Source: DYGA01 sp964540695 (lineage in GTDB: Bacteria > Patescibacteriota > Patescibacteriia > S139-126). Taken from it: 50,782 bases of DNA. A model generated the notes under the pieces. The model had not been told where the DNA came from, ran no database searches, and was given only the letters and a program-made list of their open reading frames with translations. The stretch is taken from contig CAZINS010000005.1 of assembly GCA_964540695.1 (NCBI GenBank), positions 1-50,782 on the forward strand, read 5' to 3'. Shown in pieces: positions 21,272-31,188 of this stretch (positions are counted from its first letter, which is position 1; every line of letters starts with the position of its first letter). The position numbers were made by a program, and so were the translations under genes.

Positions 21272-22168
21272 CTACTTAAAAGTTACTATAAAATAGCTAG
21301 TGGTTTCCGGAGTTCTTTCCACTGAAAAATCGTCTGAATTTTTGACAGCTAAAATATTATAGCTAAGATGGGCATCTTTCGCATACAGCAGTGCGGTCGC
21401 CAAACTCGCCGGTGAATCAAAATGATCATTTCCTAAGGTCATAATCTTTGCCACATCATTATTCTCTATATATTGCCTGGTTTCTGTGTCTTTCACATCA
21501 GCTTCTTCCCGCGGTAAGTAATGAGAAAAATCAATGGAATAAATCACTAGACTATCATCCGGCAGATTATCTGCCAACCACTCACTTACCTTTTCAACAT
21601 CAGGCAAAGTGGTATAAGAACTGAATATGATCGGTAATATCTTAGCGTCGGGCAAAAAGTATTCAACAAACGGCACTACGGCTCCTACCGAGTGTTCATT
21701 TACAAATACTTGTGGATAATCAATTAAATTTAGATCTGTAATAAACTTGTCGGTAAGAGTGTAACCAGAACTCACATTACCATATTGGGTTCGCCACAAC
21801 GCTTTGGCAGATGTAACTACCTGCGTGCCGACATTGAAATGATTTGGTCCAATAATTACAACATTTTTAATGTCCCTGCCGCTCGCTCTTTTTATTTGTT
21901 GCGCGATCAACGAGGAGGCCAAAAGGTGTTGAGGAACAATAATAGCTTTAATGTTTTTCTGTGGTTCTATGTCCACGGTACTATCAATGGCGTTCTGAAA
22001 ATTATCAGCATCAAAAAACATTGACTGAGAGGCAATCACTGGTAGATTACTATTATCCTGTTTAATCTCTCCCTTATTCTGCGGATGGTATATGAGAAGG
22101 AATACTATACTGATACTCAAAACTGCAATCAGGAATATGATGGTTGTATAACGATTAAAGTGAAACAT
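21272..22168 (-). CDS. Membrane-anchored MEMO-like protein (AmmeMemoRadiSam protein B family)
   Basis: The 298-aa product has an N-terminal membrane helix (about residues 7-27) and a MEMO domain. Characteristic parts are IIVPQHLLASSLIAQQI, NVVIIGPNHFNVG, NEHSVGAVVPFVEYF, and YSIDFSHYLPREEAD. MEMO proteins are structurally related to extradiol dioxygenases and bind metal through conserved histidines, which appear here in PQHL, GPNHF, EHS and FSHY. The biochemical role in bacteria is unsettled. A GTG 27 bases upstream is possible, but ATG 22168 starts one base after the stop of the macroglobulin gene, so the two are translationally coupled. An exported partner for the macroglobulin is the simplest inference. 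Confidence 0.85.
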   Translation of the reverse strand: MFHFNRYTTIIFLIAVLSISIVFLLIYHPQNKGEIKQDNSNLPVIASQSMFFDADNFQNAIDSTVDIEPQKNIKAIIVPQHLLASSLIAQQIKRASGRDIKNVVIIGPNHFNVGTQVVTSAKALWRTQYGNVSSGYTLTDKFITDLNLIDYPQVFVNEHSVGAVVPFVEYFLPDAKILPIIFSSYTTLPDVEKVSEWLADNLPDDSLVIYSIDFSHYLPREEADVKDTETRQYIENNDVAKIMTLGNDHFDSPASLATALLYAKDAHLSYNILAVKNSDDFSVERTPETTSYFIVTFK

Positions 22169-22169
22169 G

Positions 22170-25100
22170 TTACTGAATCTGTACCTGATCTTCACTACTG
22201 ATATTGATAAAGTCAGGATTAAGCATGGATTGGATCACTGCCGGTTCAGCTGTATATGTCCCCTTAGTCTTCACCCGGGCATAATACCTTATGACTGGCG
22301 CGCAATGCTGCGCCCACCAACTTTTATTGAGCATATATTTTACTTGTTGATCTCCTTGTCGATATGGCGTCCAATAAGTGCAGTCGTTATGACCACCGCT
22401 GTATAATTTGGTGACCGGTAACAAACCGGATGGCAAAATGTCCGTAATCTGATAGCTGCCATCAAGCGCATTACCCTTCAATTCAGGATATAGACGAACT
22501 TCAACCAGATCATTTTCATGAAAGGTGTTGGTTTGTTGTCCATTCACGTAATATTCACGTCGGATCCCGATATCCGAATCCATACTCAAACCACTCTGTG
22601 CCAATGGTACCGTCAGATTCGTGGTGATCACCATATCAGGTGCTGATGTTGCTACCCGCAATGTATCATTTGCTTTCATTTCCAATGCGTAGGTAAATCG
22701 CGGACGGCTTAATGTTGCGGTAATATCCTTACCGTTAAGGACAAGTTCTACGTTTGCATTCTTATCTACTAAACTAGCCAGGTTAGCTTTTGCAAAATTC
22801 AACTCATCAAGATATAGTAATATTTCTTTGGGATGATGATAGCGCAAATAATCCATAAGACCATATTGCTCCGGTTGGTTTAAGTATGCCGCTAGCACCG
22901 CTGTTAATGACGTGTTATTTAATACCTCGTCATAGGTATCACCGGCACGGATAATAATATGAGGCGATTTGGTTTGGGCGTACTGACTGACAATGTCATA
23001 ATATATCGATCGGGCTTGCTCACCGTCACCGAGCGCATAAGCGGCCAAAGCCAGATACAACTTTTCCTTTACCGTCAGATCATCCCGCTGCAACCAAGCC
23101 TTGACCCTCGGGAGTACCGGCTGTTGCAATGCCGCCAAACCGTAAAGGGAAAGACTAATCTCTTCCCGGGTACTGCTGGCATCCTCCAGTTTGTTGAAGA
23201 AATAATGATTGAGAGAGCTTTCATCAAAACCGGAATAGTGTAAAGCGGCAATCTCTGCTGATAACTCCAGATCTTCACTGCTGTACGGTAGTAATGTCAG
23301 ACCACCGCTCGGCATTTGATATTGTGCCGCTGCAAAGTCAGGCACTGGATAGCTATAGCCGAACGTATCATTGAGAATCTGCTGAGACATGGTCCGGGCC
23401 AAGCCTTGATCAATTCGGTCCCCCCAAGACCAAGACAACTGTCGTAACGTGTTATAGACAGTACTTCGCTGTTTGTCGCTAATAAGCACGGCCATCGGCT
23501 GGTTGGCCGTATTGGTAATAGTAAGCCCGGCAGTGGCGTCTTGCGTGGTAGCTGATTGAACTGTAATTCTTGAATCGAGCACGGTGAGCGGCAACTTCAC
23601 TGCATCTTTTCCTTTGGCTGAATCCACCGCATAAGTTAGATCATACGTACCGGAGGAAAGCCGAGGGAGCGGAAAAAACTCTGACTGATAAGCCGTTGCT
23701 TGTTTTGTTTGCGGATTGGCAATACCTAAATCAGGCGAAAGCAGACTGAGCATTACTGGATCGTTTCTGGTAAGAGCCGTGCCAAAACTTCTCAATCTTA
23801 CAATCGGTTGATCACCGGCTATATAGGTTTTCCCGACCGTAGCTTCCACAAATACCGGGAGAGATACGGGGATCTTGGACACGCTTAGCCCGACAGCCAA
23901 AGATGAGCTTAAACCCTGAGCGGTTACGCGCCAGGATGTCACGTTATCCGGTAAAGTAAACGAAGTATAAGCCTGACCGTTGCTGTTGGTCGTCACGGTT
24001 TCAAACAATGCAGCGTCGGTAAAAAATTCCCTTGGTCCACCACCTTTTTCATTGTGCACAAAATATCCGTCTGCAAAAAACGTGTGTTGCGGATCCACTT
24101 TAAAGTTATATACCGGGACTATCTCGTGTTTTACCTCAATGGAAGTAACGGTAATCTTGCTGCCATCGCTCTTTAACATCCAATCGCCGACTTTCAAATC
24201 ACCGGCAGGTTTGAATTGCAAATTCGCATATACCAAATGCTCCGGCGTAACGCGTAGCTGGCCATTGATGACTAAATAGTTACTAATCACATGTTGATAT
24301 AATTCAGTAACCGTACCGACCACTTTAGTGCTATCACGCGGATCCGCCAGTGTTAAGATCTGATCGCCCGTTTGAATATCCTCGATATTTTTCAAACTTC
24401 CGTCCGCCATAAGAATCTTGGTTCCGGCCAGAAAACAGCCGCCTTTTTCCGCGCCCCCGTACGGATTGATCGGTAAACGATGGGAATAGCCGGAATAAAT
24501 CGTACCTGAACTGATTCCGGCATAAATGGTGTCTATGGGATTTGCCTGCGAATCCATCACGGCATAAAACGCCTCATCAATCAGGTTCAGGTTGACCGCC
24601 GCGCTGACAGGCCTGCCTAACGCATCATGGGTAGCAATACTCAGTTTTACCTTATCTCCTGGCTGGTACTGGGTTTTATCTGGCACAACCTGAATATCCA
24701 AAGTCTTGTCAGCGGTGTTAAACAAAATGGAATTTCCAGTCCAGCCCGTTTCAGCAACGATAAACGAACTGCCATTAAAATACACGGCTGATAAATTCAC
24801 ATTGGGAATATCCCTGGTCTCGAAAGGAAAGGTATAGTCAGAATTTTGCGTCATGTCATATTCCTGGAAGCCATTCTGATACTGCATGAATAAATAATAG
24901 TTGCTGCCGCCATCAGGCAGACTGATATCATTGTTCACGAAATCAACCGCCACCTGATCGCCTACAGAGAATTTATTGCTGTCAGGAAGTTTCAGTCGGT
25001 AAAAATTATTACCCTCTCCGGAATATTGATTCAAGCTTGCACCGTCGTAATAATATAAATAATATGTTGTCACGTCATACCGACCGTTGGTATCATAATA

Positions 25101-27581
25101 TTTCACTTTCACCCGGTATGAAGTATTGGATTCAACGTCGCGGGTATAAATATACTGGCCATTACTATCAGTCGTACCGCTGAAACCATCTACTTTATCC
25201 TCATGTGTCTGTACCGAATACGTCTTATACGTTTTCTTATTGATAAAGTCGTATCTGGTCTCTTTTTCCGTACGCGTATAGGTTATCTTGGTCACCTCAC
25301 CCTCAATTTTGGTGCCGGCACTGGGCACACTACCCAATCCGCCGTCCTGCCAGATATTTCCTCCATTTTCCGCTTTCGCCAAATCTATCTGCCGGGCAGT
25401 GATGGCAACCTGAGCCTGACCTTTGTCAGGATAGGTCACCTTAGCAGTGGCATAGATGTTTGGCCCGTAAAAACGCATATAGGCATTGCCCGTTATTTCC
25501 GCTAATTCTGATTGTTCCGGACTGATCTTGAGCCAGGAATAACTTGGCCAGCAGTTATAAGTCCTATTACAATCACTGTACTGTTTGGTATAGGTCAGCT
25601 CAACCTTGCCTTGGTCATCCGTTGTCACGGTCTGCTTGCCCTCCGGTGTTTCAAATACCAACGGCAAATCCGGTACCGGCGTGCCTTCAAAGAATGAGGC
25701 CTGAGCTTCCAATTTAATTTCGTTGCCCGCAAATTCAATTTTCTTATCCGGGATCAGACTTAACTGGTAGGCGGGCTTGGTGTATGGTCTGATTTCTATA
25801 TATTTCCGTTCAATCACGTGGTCGCCGACCCGTAGCTCAAGTGAATAGGTGTCGGCTCGCAGATCTTTAATGGACATCTGACCAGTAAACGTTCCGAAGT
25901 TATCAACCTGAAGCGTCTGCTGATCAACAACGACCGGACGATAATAGTAATCAACATATCCTTCTTTATATAATGTCAGAGTAACCTTATCATTGATACT
26001 GCCGTTATCACGTGGCTTTAATAATCCCCAGTATTTAATCGTATCGGTCGGCTGGTACAATGGTCGGTCAGAATAGAGGTATTTCCAATATTCAGCCGGA
26101 GTATTGTCCTGTGTGTAACTATAGCCATGAGAAAGATAAGAAGCTGCAATAATCAACTCCTTGCCACCATAACTTATCTTAAAATAGGGACGAGTATTGT
26201 CGTTTATGTCAGACGAAGCAGAAATAAGCTCAGCGGGAGTATTAAAGAGAGCTATCCCCTGACTGTTGGTAACATACCGGTTGTTTGTACCCAATAATTC
26301 TACCCGTGCGCTTCCTACCGGTTGCTTGTTCGATAGATCAGCCACCCATATGACCGTTTTGTTATTCGCCACGTTCACATACGCCGCCGCATCCGTTACC
26401 TGGATCCAGACCTGATCGCGCAAATCTCCGTTAGTGATGTCAGCCACATAATATCCGGCGGGCAAAGTCTGCGGGAAACGAATATATTGCACATTGCTCT
26501 CATCCGCAACCGGTACCTGGAATGAAGTGAGTGGTTGACGGTTACTTGTATCCGTAACATAGTTATCCTTTGAATATGCCCACCACGGTGTTTGATCGCG
26601 CTTACGCAGCATCTGCAGATATTCTTCTTCACCATGCAACGGGTATACGCTCACATGTACCGTATTGTCCGGCAAATTCCTGGCTGATAACTGGATAAGC
26701 GGTGCGTCAGTAGTACTCACGTCCTGCAGTTTTTGATATGCGCTCAGCCAAGGCGCATTCGGCGAGGAGGGACTGGTTCTATTCTCCGTTTCAAACGCGA
26801 ACGTATAATCCTGGCCCAGGGTTTCCTGGCTATCGGTCAGGGGCAAGCCTTTTTTCATGGTGACAGTATATACCTGACCCTGAGCTAGCTCGTCTGGAAC
26901 AAATACCAGCGTACGGCCATGTTTTTTAAATCTGCCGGACACGTTTGGCTCAATGCTGAAATATTTATCGTAATCCGTAAAATTCTCATAACTAAACGTG
27001 ATTTCAATACCTGTCCTGACGTTTACACTGGTAGCCGCATCACGGGGAATACTATGCAACACCTTGAACGTATCTTTTACTTGAAACGACCAATCATAGT
27101 TCCGAGCTTGCTCGTTGCCATCCTTGTCCGTATAGGTGGATGCTAGAGCGACTTTAAAGATAGTATTCGGCGCTAAAGGTTTAACAAGCTGTAATTCCCA
27201 TTCCTTATCGGCAGTTTTGGTTAAGGCATAATCAACTTCCGGCGATATTTTCAGGTTGCTTTTAATATCTGCGGTTGCTACCTCATCCTTGCTAGTCAAA
27301 ACATAGGTCGACGCCGGATCTACCCCGATACTGTCGGACAAAACGGCTTTCAGATTATAATTATCAGGAACATCAGTACGGTTAACGTCTAACTTGGTAA
27401 ATCCCTCAAAGGGATCTACCGGTGGAGCAGGTGAAAATAACCCCGGGAGCGGCGGGATGGCAGATGGGAAATAGAACGTGAGTAGTCCGGCAACGAGTAA
27501 TACAAAAATAAGCAGGCTTCCGACCAAAGCTGCTCTTTTTTTAAATCCGCCAGACCACCATTCAGTGAGTTTGGTAAACAT
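22170..27581 (-). CDS. Giant bacterial alpha-2-macroglobulin-like protein with an inserted Hint (intein-like) domain
   Basis: The 1803-aa product has a membrane helix (about residues 17-37) without a lipobox, an Ig-like N-terminal region, repeated MG-type beta domains, and the A2M core with REFFTDAALF and LPDNVTSWRVTAQ near 1183-1222. At 1049-1177 lies a Hint domain. It begins with Cys1049 in GCFLAGTKILMADGS, has TPEHLVYANL in the middle, and ends with VHN (Asn1177) before Glu. Flanks are AEKGG and EKGGG, as if it had been placed in a Gly-rich linker at the bait-region position. The usual thioester CxEQ is replaced by GDRIDQ near 1386, so no thioester can form. GC content is clearly higher than in the host genes, suggesting transfer. 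A2M proteins trap attacking proteases. Confidence 0.9.
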   Translation of the reverse strand: MFTKLTEWWSGGFKKRAALVGSLLIFVLLVAGLLTFYFPSAIPPLPGLFSPAPPVDPFEGFTKLDVNRTDVPDNYNLKAVLSDSIGVDPASTYVLTSKDEVATADIKSNLKISPEVDYALTKTADKEWELQLVKPLAPNTIFKVALASTYTDKDGNEQARNYDWSFQVKDTFKVLHSIPRDAATSVNVRTGIEITFSYENFTDYDKYFSIEPNVSGRFKKHGRTLVFVPDELAQGQVYTVTMKKGLPLTDSQETLGQDYTFAFETENRTSPSSPNAPWLSAYQKLQDVSTTDAPLIQLSARNLPDNTVHVSVYPLHGEEEYLQMLRKRDQTPWWAYSKDNYVTDTSNRQPLTSFQVPVADESNVQYIRFPQTLPAGYYVADITNGDLRDQVWIQVTDAAAYVNVANNKTVIWVADLSNKQPVGSARVELLGTNNRYVTNSQGIALFNTPAELISASSDINDNTRPYFKISYGGKELIIAASYLSHGYSYTQDNTPAEYWKYLYSDRPLYQPTDTIKYWGLLKPRDNGSINDKVTLTLYKEGYVDYYYRPVVVDQQTLQVDNFGTFTGQMSIKDLRADTYSLELRVGDHVIERKYIEIRPYTKPAYQLSLIPDKKIEFAGNEIKLEAQASFFEGTPVPDLPLVFETPEGKQTVTTDDQGKVELTYTKQYSDCNRTYNCWPSYSWLKISPEQSELAEITGNAYMRFYGPNIYATAKVTYPDKGQAQVAITARQIDLAKAENGGNIWQDGGLGSVPSAGTKIEGEVTKITYTRTEKETRYDFINKKTYKTYSVQTHEDKVDGFSGTTDSNGQYIYTRDVESNTSYRVKVKYYDTNGRYDVTTYYLYYYDGASLNQYSGEGNNFYRLKLPDSNKFSVGDQVAVDFVNNDISLPDGGSNYYLFMQYQNGFQEYDMTQNSDYTFPFETRDIPNVNLSAVYFNGSSFIVAETGWTGNSILFNTADKTLDIQVVPDKTQYQPGDKVKLSIATHDALGRPVSAAVNLNLIDEAFYAVMDSQANPIDTIYAGISSGTIYSGYSHRLPINPYGGAEKGGCFLAGTKILMADGSLKNIEDIQTGDQILTLADPRDSTKVVGTVTELYQHVISNYLVINGQLRVTPEHLVYANLQFKPAGDLKVGDWMLKSDGSKITVTSIEVKHEIVPVYNFKVDPQHTFFADGYFVHNEKGGGPREFFTDAALFETVTTNSNGQAYTSFTLPDNVTSWRVTAQGLSSSLAVGLSVSKIPVSLPVFVEATVGKTYIAGDQPIVRLRSFGTALTRNDPVMLSLLSPDLGIANPQTKQATAYQSEFFPLPRLSSGTYDLTYAVDSAKGKDAVKLPLTVLDSRITVQSATTQDATAGLTITNTANQPMAVLISDKQRSTVYNTLRQLSWSWGDRIDQGLARTMSQQILNDTFGYSYPVPDFAAAQYQMPSGGLTLLPYSSEDLELSAEIAALHYSGFDESSLNHYFFNKLEDASSTREEISLSLYGLAALQQPVLPRVKAWLQRDDLTVKEKLYLALAAYALGDGEQARSIYYDIVSQYAQTKSPHIIIRAGDTYDEVLNNTSLTAVLAAYLNQPEQYGLMDYLRYHHPKEILLYLDELNFAKANLASLVDKNANVELVLNGKDITATLSRPRFTYALEMKANDTLRVATSAPDMVITTNLTVPLAQSGLSMDSDIGIRREYYVNGQQTNTFHENDLVEVRLYPELKGNALDGSYQITDILPSGLLPVTKLYSGGHNDCTYWTPYRQGDQQVKYMLNKSWWAQHCAPVIRYYARVKTKGTYTAEPAVIQSMLNPDFINISSEDQVQIQ

Positions 27582-27620
27582 AGATTTCCAGTGCCCTCCT
27601 CAGGGGTGGCAACCCTGTGA

Positions 27621-27649
27621 AAAGGCGTATATTAGTTAAGAATACGCCT
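27621..27649 (-). terminator. Weak terminator between the helicase and macroglobulin genes
   Basis: An 8-bp stem AGGCGTAT/ATACGCCT with an 11-nt loop followed by four T on the minus strand. A second small hairpin (CAGGG/CCCTG, 27601-27617) lies next to it, and GAGGAGG near 27594-27600 sits 13 bases before the macroglobulin ATG. Confidence 0.45.
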
Positions 27650-27710
27650 ATATTTTACGACAAATTTACTTATATGTAAACAAAATTATTATATTTTATA
27701 TTTCGGAAAA

Positions 27711-30413
27711 CTAGAGTTTAAATTTTAATGATAATAACTTCACATCTTTACCATTATTTTTTTTCTCCAAACTTTTTAATATCTTCTGTTCAGTTTCTGC
27801 TGTCCAGTATATCTTTAACTTTTCCCTTGCCCGCGTTATAGCTGTATAAAATATATTATGTGTGATCATTTCTTCTGTCTCATCTGTAATGACAACTTTG
27901 ACAGAATTATATTCCAGCCCTTGAGCCTTATGAATGGAAACAGCGTATGCAACTTGAAAAGGTACTACCGTATTCGAAGAAGAATCATCATCTTCGTCAG
28001 TGCTCTTAAGTTTGTTAACATAAAAACGGATTACCGAGTTACCATTCTCAGAGTTGTCCATTAGTTGAAAATCATACCCCTCTGCTTCCAATTGATTTAT
28101 TACCTTATCTAACTCTATATCAAATTGAATTTTATCGTGGAGTATCTTTATGCCCACTATTTTACCTTTTAAATTGTTATAAATTAATGGCTTAAATCTT
28201 TCAGACTCATTAAACAATATGGGGTCATTAACTTTATAAGTCTGGACGCCCCACTGCATAGGGGTATTTTTGTTGTTCCCTTGCAAAAATCTGTTAATAT
28301 TATTTATTCCGTAAAGTCCGTCATAATTTAAACATAAAATTATTTCGTCATCTTCAGAATGCTCAAAAATTGAATCGTCTAAGTTAACTGAGTAATCATT
28401 TTTAGTTAATTGTTCTAGAATATTATCGTCAATATTTCTGACCCTATTCCACAACTCAAGCAGATTAGGATTTTTGCTGCGGTAAGGTTTGGTCAACTCA
28501 AAGACAGAGGTTGCCGGAATAAATGAACGCGCCATACTAAACCAATTTCCAAAACGAATAGATTCTATTTGAAAAATATCACCTACTAAAACTAGCAGCT
28601 TATAAGACGCTTTTTCTAACACCGCGAGCATGTCCAAATTACTGACTGTGCTACATTCATCAATTATCAACAAATCACATTCTGTATAATGGTTACCATC
28701 AGATAAAAATTTAGTTATTGTCATAAAGGAGGAATCAGTAGCATTAACTCTTCTAATTAAATTATCGACAGCTGGATTAGTGTTAGCTAAGTAAAGTTTT
28801 TTTCGGTCATGAAAAAAACTTGAAATATGGTTTATAAATGTTGTTTTACCTGTTCCAGCAGAACCATATATTAAAGCCACGCCCGAATTCTCAAATATTT
28901 GTTTCAATGCGGCTTTTTTCTCATCGCAGTCGATTTTATATGCAGATGATTTTAACCATGCGTCGACAGAGCTTGAATAATTTTTTATACCTTTTGATGA
29001 CAACTTTTTCAACTTTTCAATAATATGAAATGTGTCTTCTTCATAACCCCTTATATAAATATGCTTTTTATAGTCCTCCAAGTTACGATGTCCATGCGTA
29101 TAATATAATTTCCTATTATATGACCGCATTAAATCATCGATATTCTTAAAAATAGTGATTTCCTTTCGTGGTGTATATAGCTTTCCTTTTATTTCGGTAT
29201 TGTTTCTTATATATCTTGCAAATAGTTCATGCTCCCGATTGGTTGAGTCCAGGCAATCAAATAAATCAGCAAGCTTCGGATTATGCTCTATTAAAGAAGT
29301 GTTGAATGGCATTTTATCAAATGGGATACATCCATATTTGAGATTCAAATTAGATAATTTTTCACAAACCTCAAATTTCAATTGTTTTTTAATAATCTTA
29401 TTATTAAGCCTGTAAAGTAAATATTTAATCACATTACTTCCGGGTCTATTACCTATTGTAATCTCGCGACATTTATCCAACGTATTTAAAATATGAGTCG
29501 TTTTCGTTTTTTGAGTTATTGATTCTTTAAAACTATCGTAATAATTTTCAGGAAAATTAATAATTTCAACCAAATTTAGCCCTGTCTTTTTTAGCAGTGC
29601 CATTAATTCACGATATTCGATCGTTCCACTGTTTATTTTTGTGTGCTTGTCGAATATGTCAGCAAAATGATCAAGTTCACACGGACGAACGGACACCTGC
29701 CAGTCATCGATTATTTGTATGGGCATTTTTTTGCCCAAAACTTCTATTTCATCATTAGTGACAATGAGTTTGACAGCGTAATTAGGAGATATATCCAATT
29801 TAGTAAAAGCAATAATCCTATCAAATTTACTTGTCCAATCATTGGCCGTTGTAAAAGTGACCTCGTAATATACTTCATATCCGATAAAGAACGGTTTTAT
29901 TTTTTGAATATAATACCGATCTTTGTAGGTACTCTTGGCTCTAGTTGATTTTGGCTGATTAATTTTTTCAGAAATTTTTTGATAATATTCTTTCATCGCC
30001 GAATCAATCTTGAGGGGAAATTCATTTATATTTTCTAAAACATCCAAACTATATTTTTCCTTGAGGAATAATTTGACCCTAAGTAGATACGCATAATATT
30101 TCAGCATTAATCTTTCCGAATTGCCTTCATCGAGAGTATAATGAGAGGTCGTGATTTGTAATAGCTTATAAAATTTGCTTAGAAATCTTAATTGCCCTCT
30201 TGTTTTTACAAAGAATTCTGCTTTTTTTATATTTTCATAGGTATCCTCGATATCCTGGCCATTGCTGTATATTTTCAAAAAAATATGCTCAACAAAATTT
30301 CTAAGTTGAGATAATATGTTCTGTGATAACAAACCTCTTTCAGAGTCATAAAATTTATCAATGTTTCCACAGATTACTTTATTAATATCCAAAATTTTAT
30401 TATCAACTTTCAT
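27711..30413 (-). CDS. RecD/UvrD-like SF1 helicase with a large unknown N-terminal region
   Basis: The 900-aa product has a C-terminal SF1 motor: Walker A GSAGTGKTTF near 516-525, Walker B LLIIDECSTV, motif III VLVGDIFQIES, FELTKPYRS, and a final UvrD/RecD C-terminal module with AYAVSIHKAQGLEYNSV and FYTAITRAREKLKIY. This layout is that of RecD2/TraA-like helicases. The first ~490 residues are mostly helical and match nothing I know. The start ATG 30413 is chosen over an upstream TTG. It is followed on the same strand, 25 bases upstream, by a zinc-finger gene, and then by a TPR-nuclease gene. Such groups are typical of defence islands; function here is inferred. Confidence 0.8.
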   Translation of the reverse strand: MKVDNKILDINKVICGNIDKFYDSERGLLSQNILSQLRNFVEHIFLKIYSNGQDIEDTYENIKKAEFFVKTRGQLRFLSKFYKLLQITTSHYTLDEGNSERLMLKYYAYLLRVKLFLKEKYSLDVLENINEFPLKIDSAMKEYYQKISEKINQPKSTRAKSTYKDRYYIQKIKPFFIGYEVYYEVTFTTANDWTSKFDRIIAFTKLDISPNYAVKLIVTNDEIEVLGKKMPIQIIDDWQVSVRPCELDHFADIFDKHTKINSGTIEYRELMALLKKTGLNLVEIINFPENYYDSFKESITQKTKTTHILNTLDKCREITIGNRPGSNVIKYLLYRLNNKIIKKQLKFEVCEKLSNLNLKYGCIPFDKMPFNTSLIEHNPKLADLFDCLDSTNREHELFARYIRNNTEIKGKLYTPRKEITIFKNIDDLMRSYNRKLYYTHGHRNLEDYKKHIYIRGYEEDTFHIIEKLKKLSSKGIKNYSSSVDAWLKSSAYKIDCDEKKAALKQIFENSGVALIYGSAGTGKTTFINHISSFFHDRKKLYLANTNPAVDNLIRRVNATDSSFMTITKFLSDGNHYTECDLLIIDECSTVSNLDMLAVLEKASYKLLVLVGDIFQIESIRFGNWFSMARSFIPATSVFELTKPYRSKNPNLLELWNRVRNIDDNILEQLTKNDYSVNLDDSIFEHSEDDEIILCLNYDGLYGINNINRFLQGNNKNTPMQWGVQTYKVNDPILFNESERFKPLIYNNLKGKIVGIKILHDKIQFDIELDKVINQLEAEGYDFQLMDNSENGNSVIRFYVNKLKSTDEDDDSSSNTVVPFQVAYAVSIHKAQGLEYNSVKVVITDETEEMITHNIFYTAITRAREKLKIYWTAETEQKILKSLEKKNNGKDVKLLSLKFKL

Positions 30414-30438
30414 AATCAATTACAAACATCAATAAATC

Positions 30439-31101
30439 TTATTTATCATTATCCTTAAATTTCAAATAATCTAATATTTTATAACCCTTCAAATGCTCGT
30501 ACGGATCGACAAACCGATACCACGGCTCAATATGAATTCTGCCTTTTTCTTCACCTTTATAACTCACATGTTCCGACTCGGTCAAGTGTTTCGGTGGGAG
30601 CGTGTTTTTATTATCCTTTATCATAAAAATATACACATGTGGGCGACCGGAAGCGTTAGGTACGATACGTGGTTTTAAAACACCTGCTTTAACAAATTCT
30701 TTCATTGCACGCTTGTCGATATTGAACCTAGTATGGAGATCATGTTCCGAATACCAAGTGTTATCATTTTTAGCTACTGAGCCCGGGATTATCTTTTTAT
30801 CTATAGCCTTTTGGCATAAGAGGCATTTGATACCCCATTTGTCATACCATGTTTCCTCATTGGATATGGAGCCATAACAAATTGCGCAGGTATATCCTTG
30901 GCCCTCAATATGAAAACCTTTTGGATGTTCTTTTAATTTTAACTGGCGTTTATGGTCAATCACAGCCTGTTTATAGAAAAGCTCCATCAGACGTAAAAAA
31001 CTACTCGCACCTTCCCTTGCTTCTTCCCAGGAGATTTTTTTACCCTGTTTCTTCTCGGTGAGATCTTTGAATTTTTGGATTAATTCATCTGATAACTCCA
31101 T
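30439..31101 (-). CDS. Zinc-ribbon protein of unknown function in the helicase operon
   Basis: The 220-aa product has a helical N-terminal part (residues 1-65), one treble-clef or ribbon-like motif (CAICYGSI and CLLCQKAI, about 72-97), then a winged-helix-like part (YSEHDLHTRFNIDKRAMKEFVKAGVLKPRI) and a basic C-terminal tail. A DNA-binding or adaptor role with the adjacent helicase is plausible. It starts upstream of the helicase gene and is separated from it by 25 bases, so they share a transcript. A weak promoter (TTACTT, 16 bases, TACTAT) lies just upstream of its start. Confidence 0.6.
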   Translation of the reverse strand: MELSDELIQKFKDLTEKKQGKKISWEEAREGASSFLRLMELFYKQAVIDHKRQLKLKEHPKGFHIEGQGYTCAICYGSISNEETWYDKWGIKCLLCQKAIDKKIIPGSVAKNDNTWYSEHDLHTRFNIDKRAMKEFVKAGVLKPRIVPNASGRPHVYIFMIKDNKNTLPPKHLTESEHVSYKGEEKGRIHIEPWYRFVDPYEHLKGYKILDYLKFKDNDK

Positions 31102-31188
31102 ATGGATGACCTACAAGCTAATAGTACCATACCTAAAATTGTAAGTAATTTATTGTTTTTGTTAATAAATTTATATGAAGATACTTTC

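Noticed and set aside
22959..23243. Plus-strand ORFs inside the macroglobulin gene
   Set aside because: They are antisense shadows of a clearly coding minus-strand gene, with no ribosome site or family resemblance.
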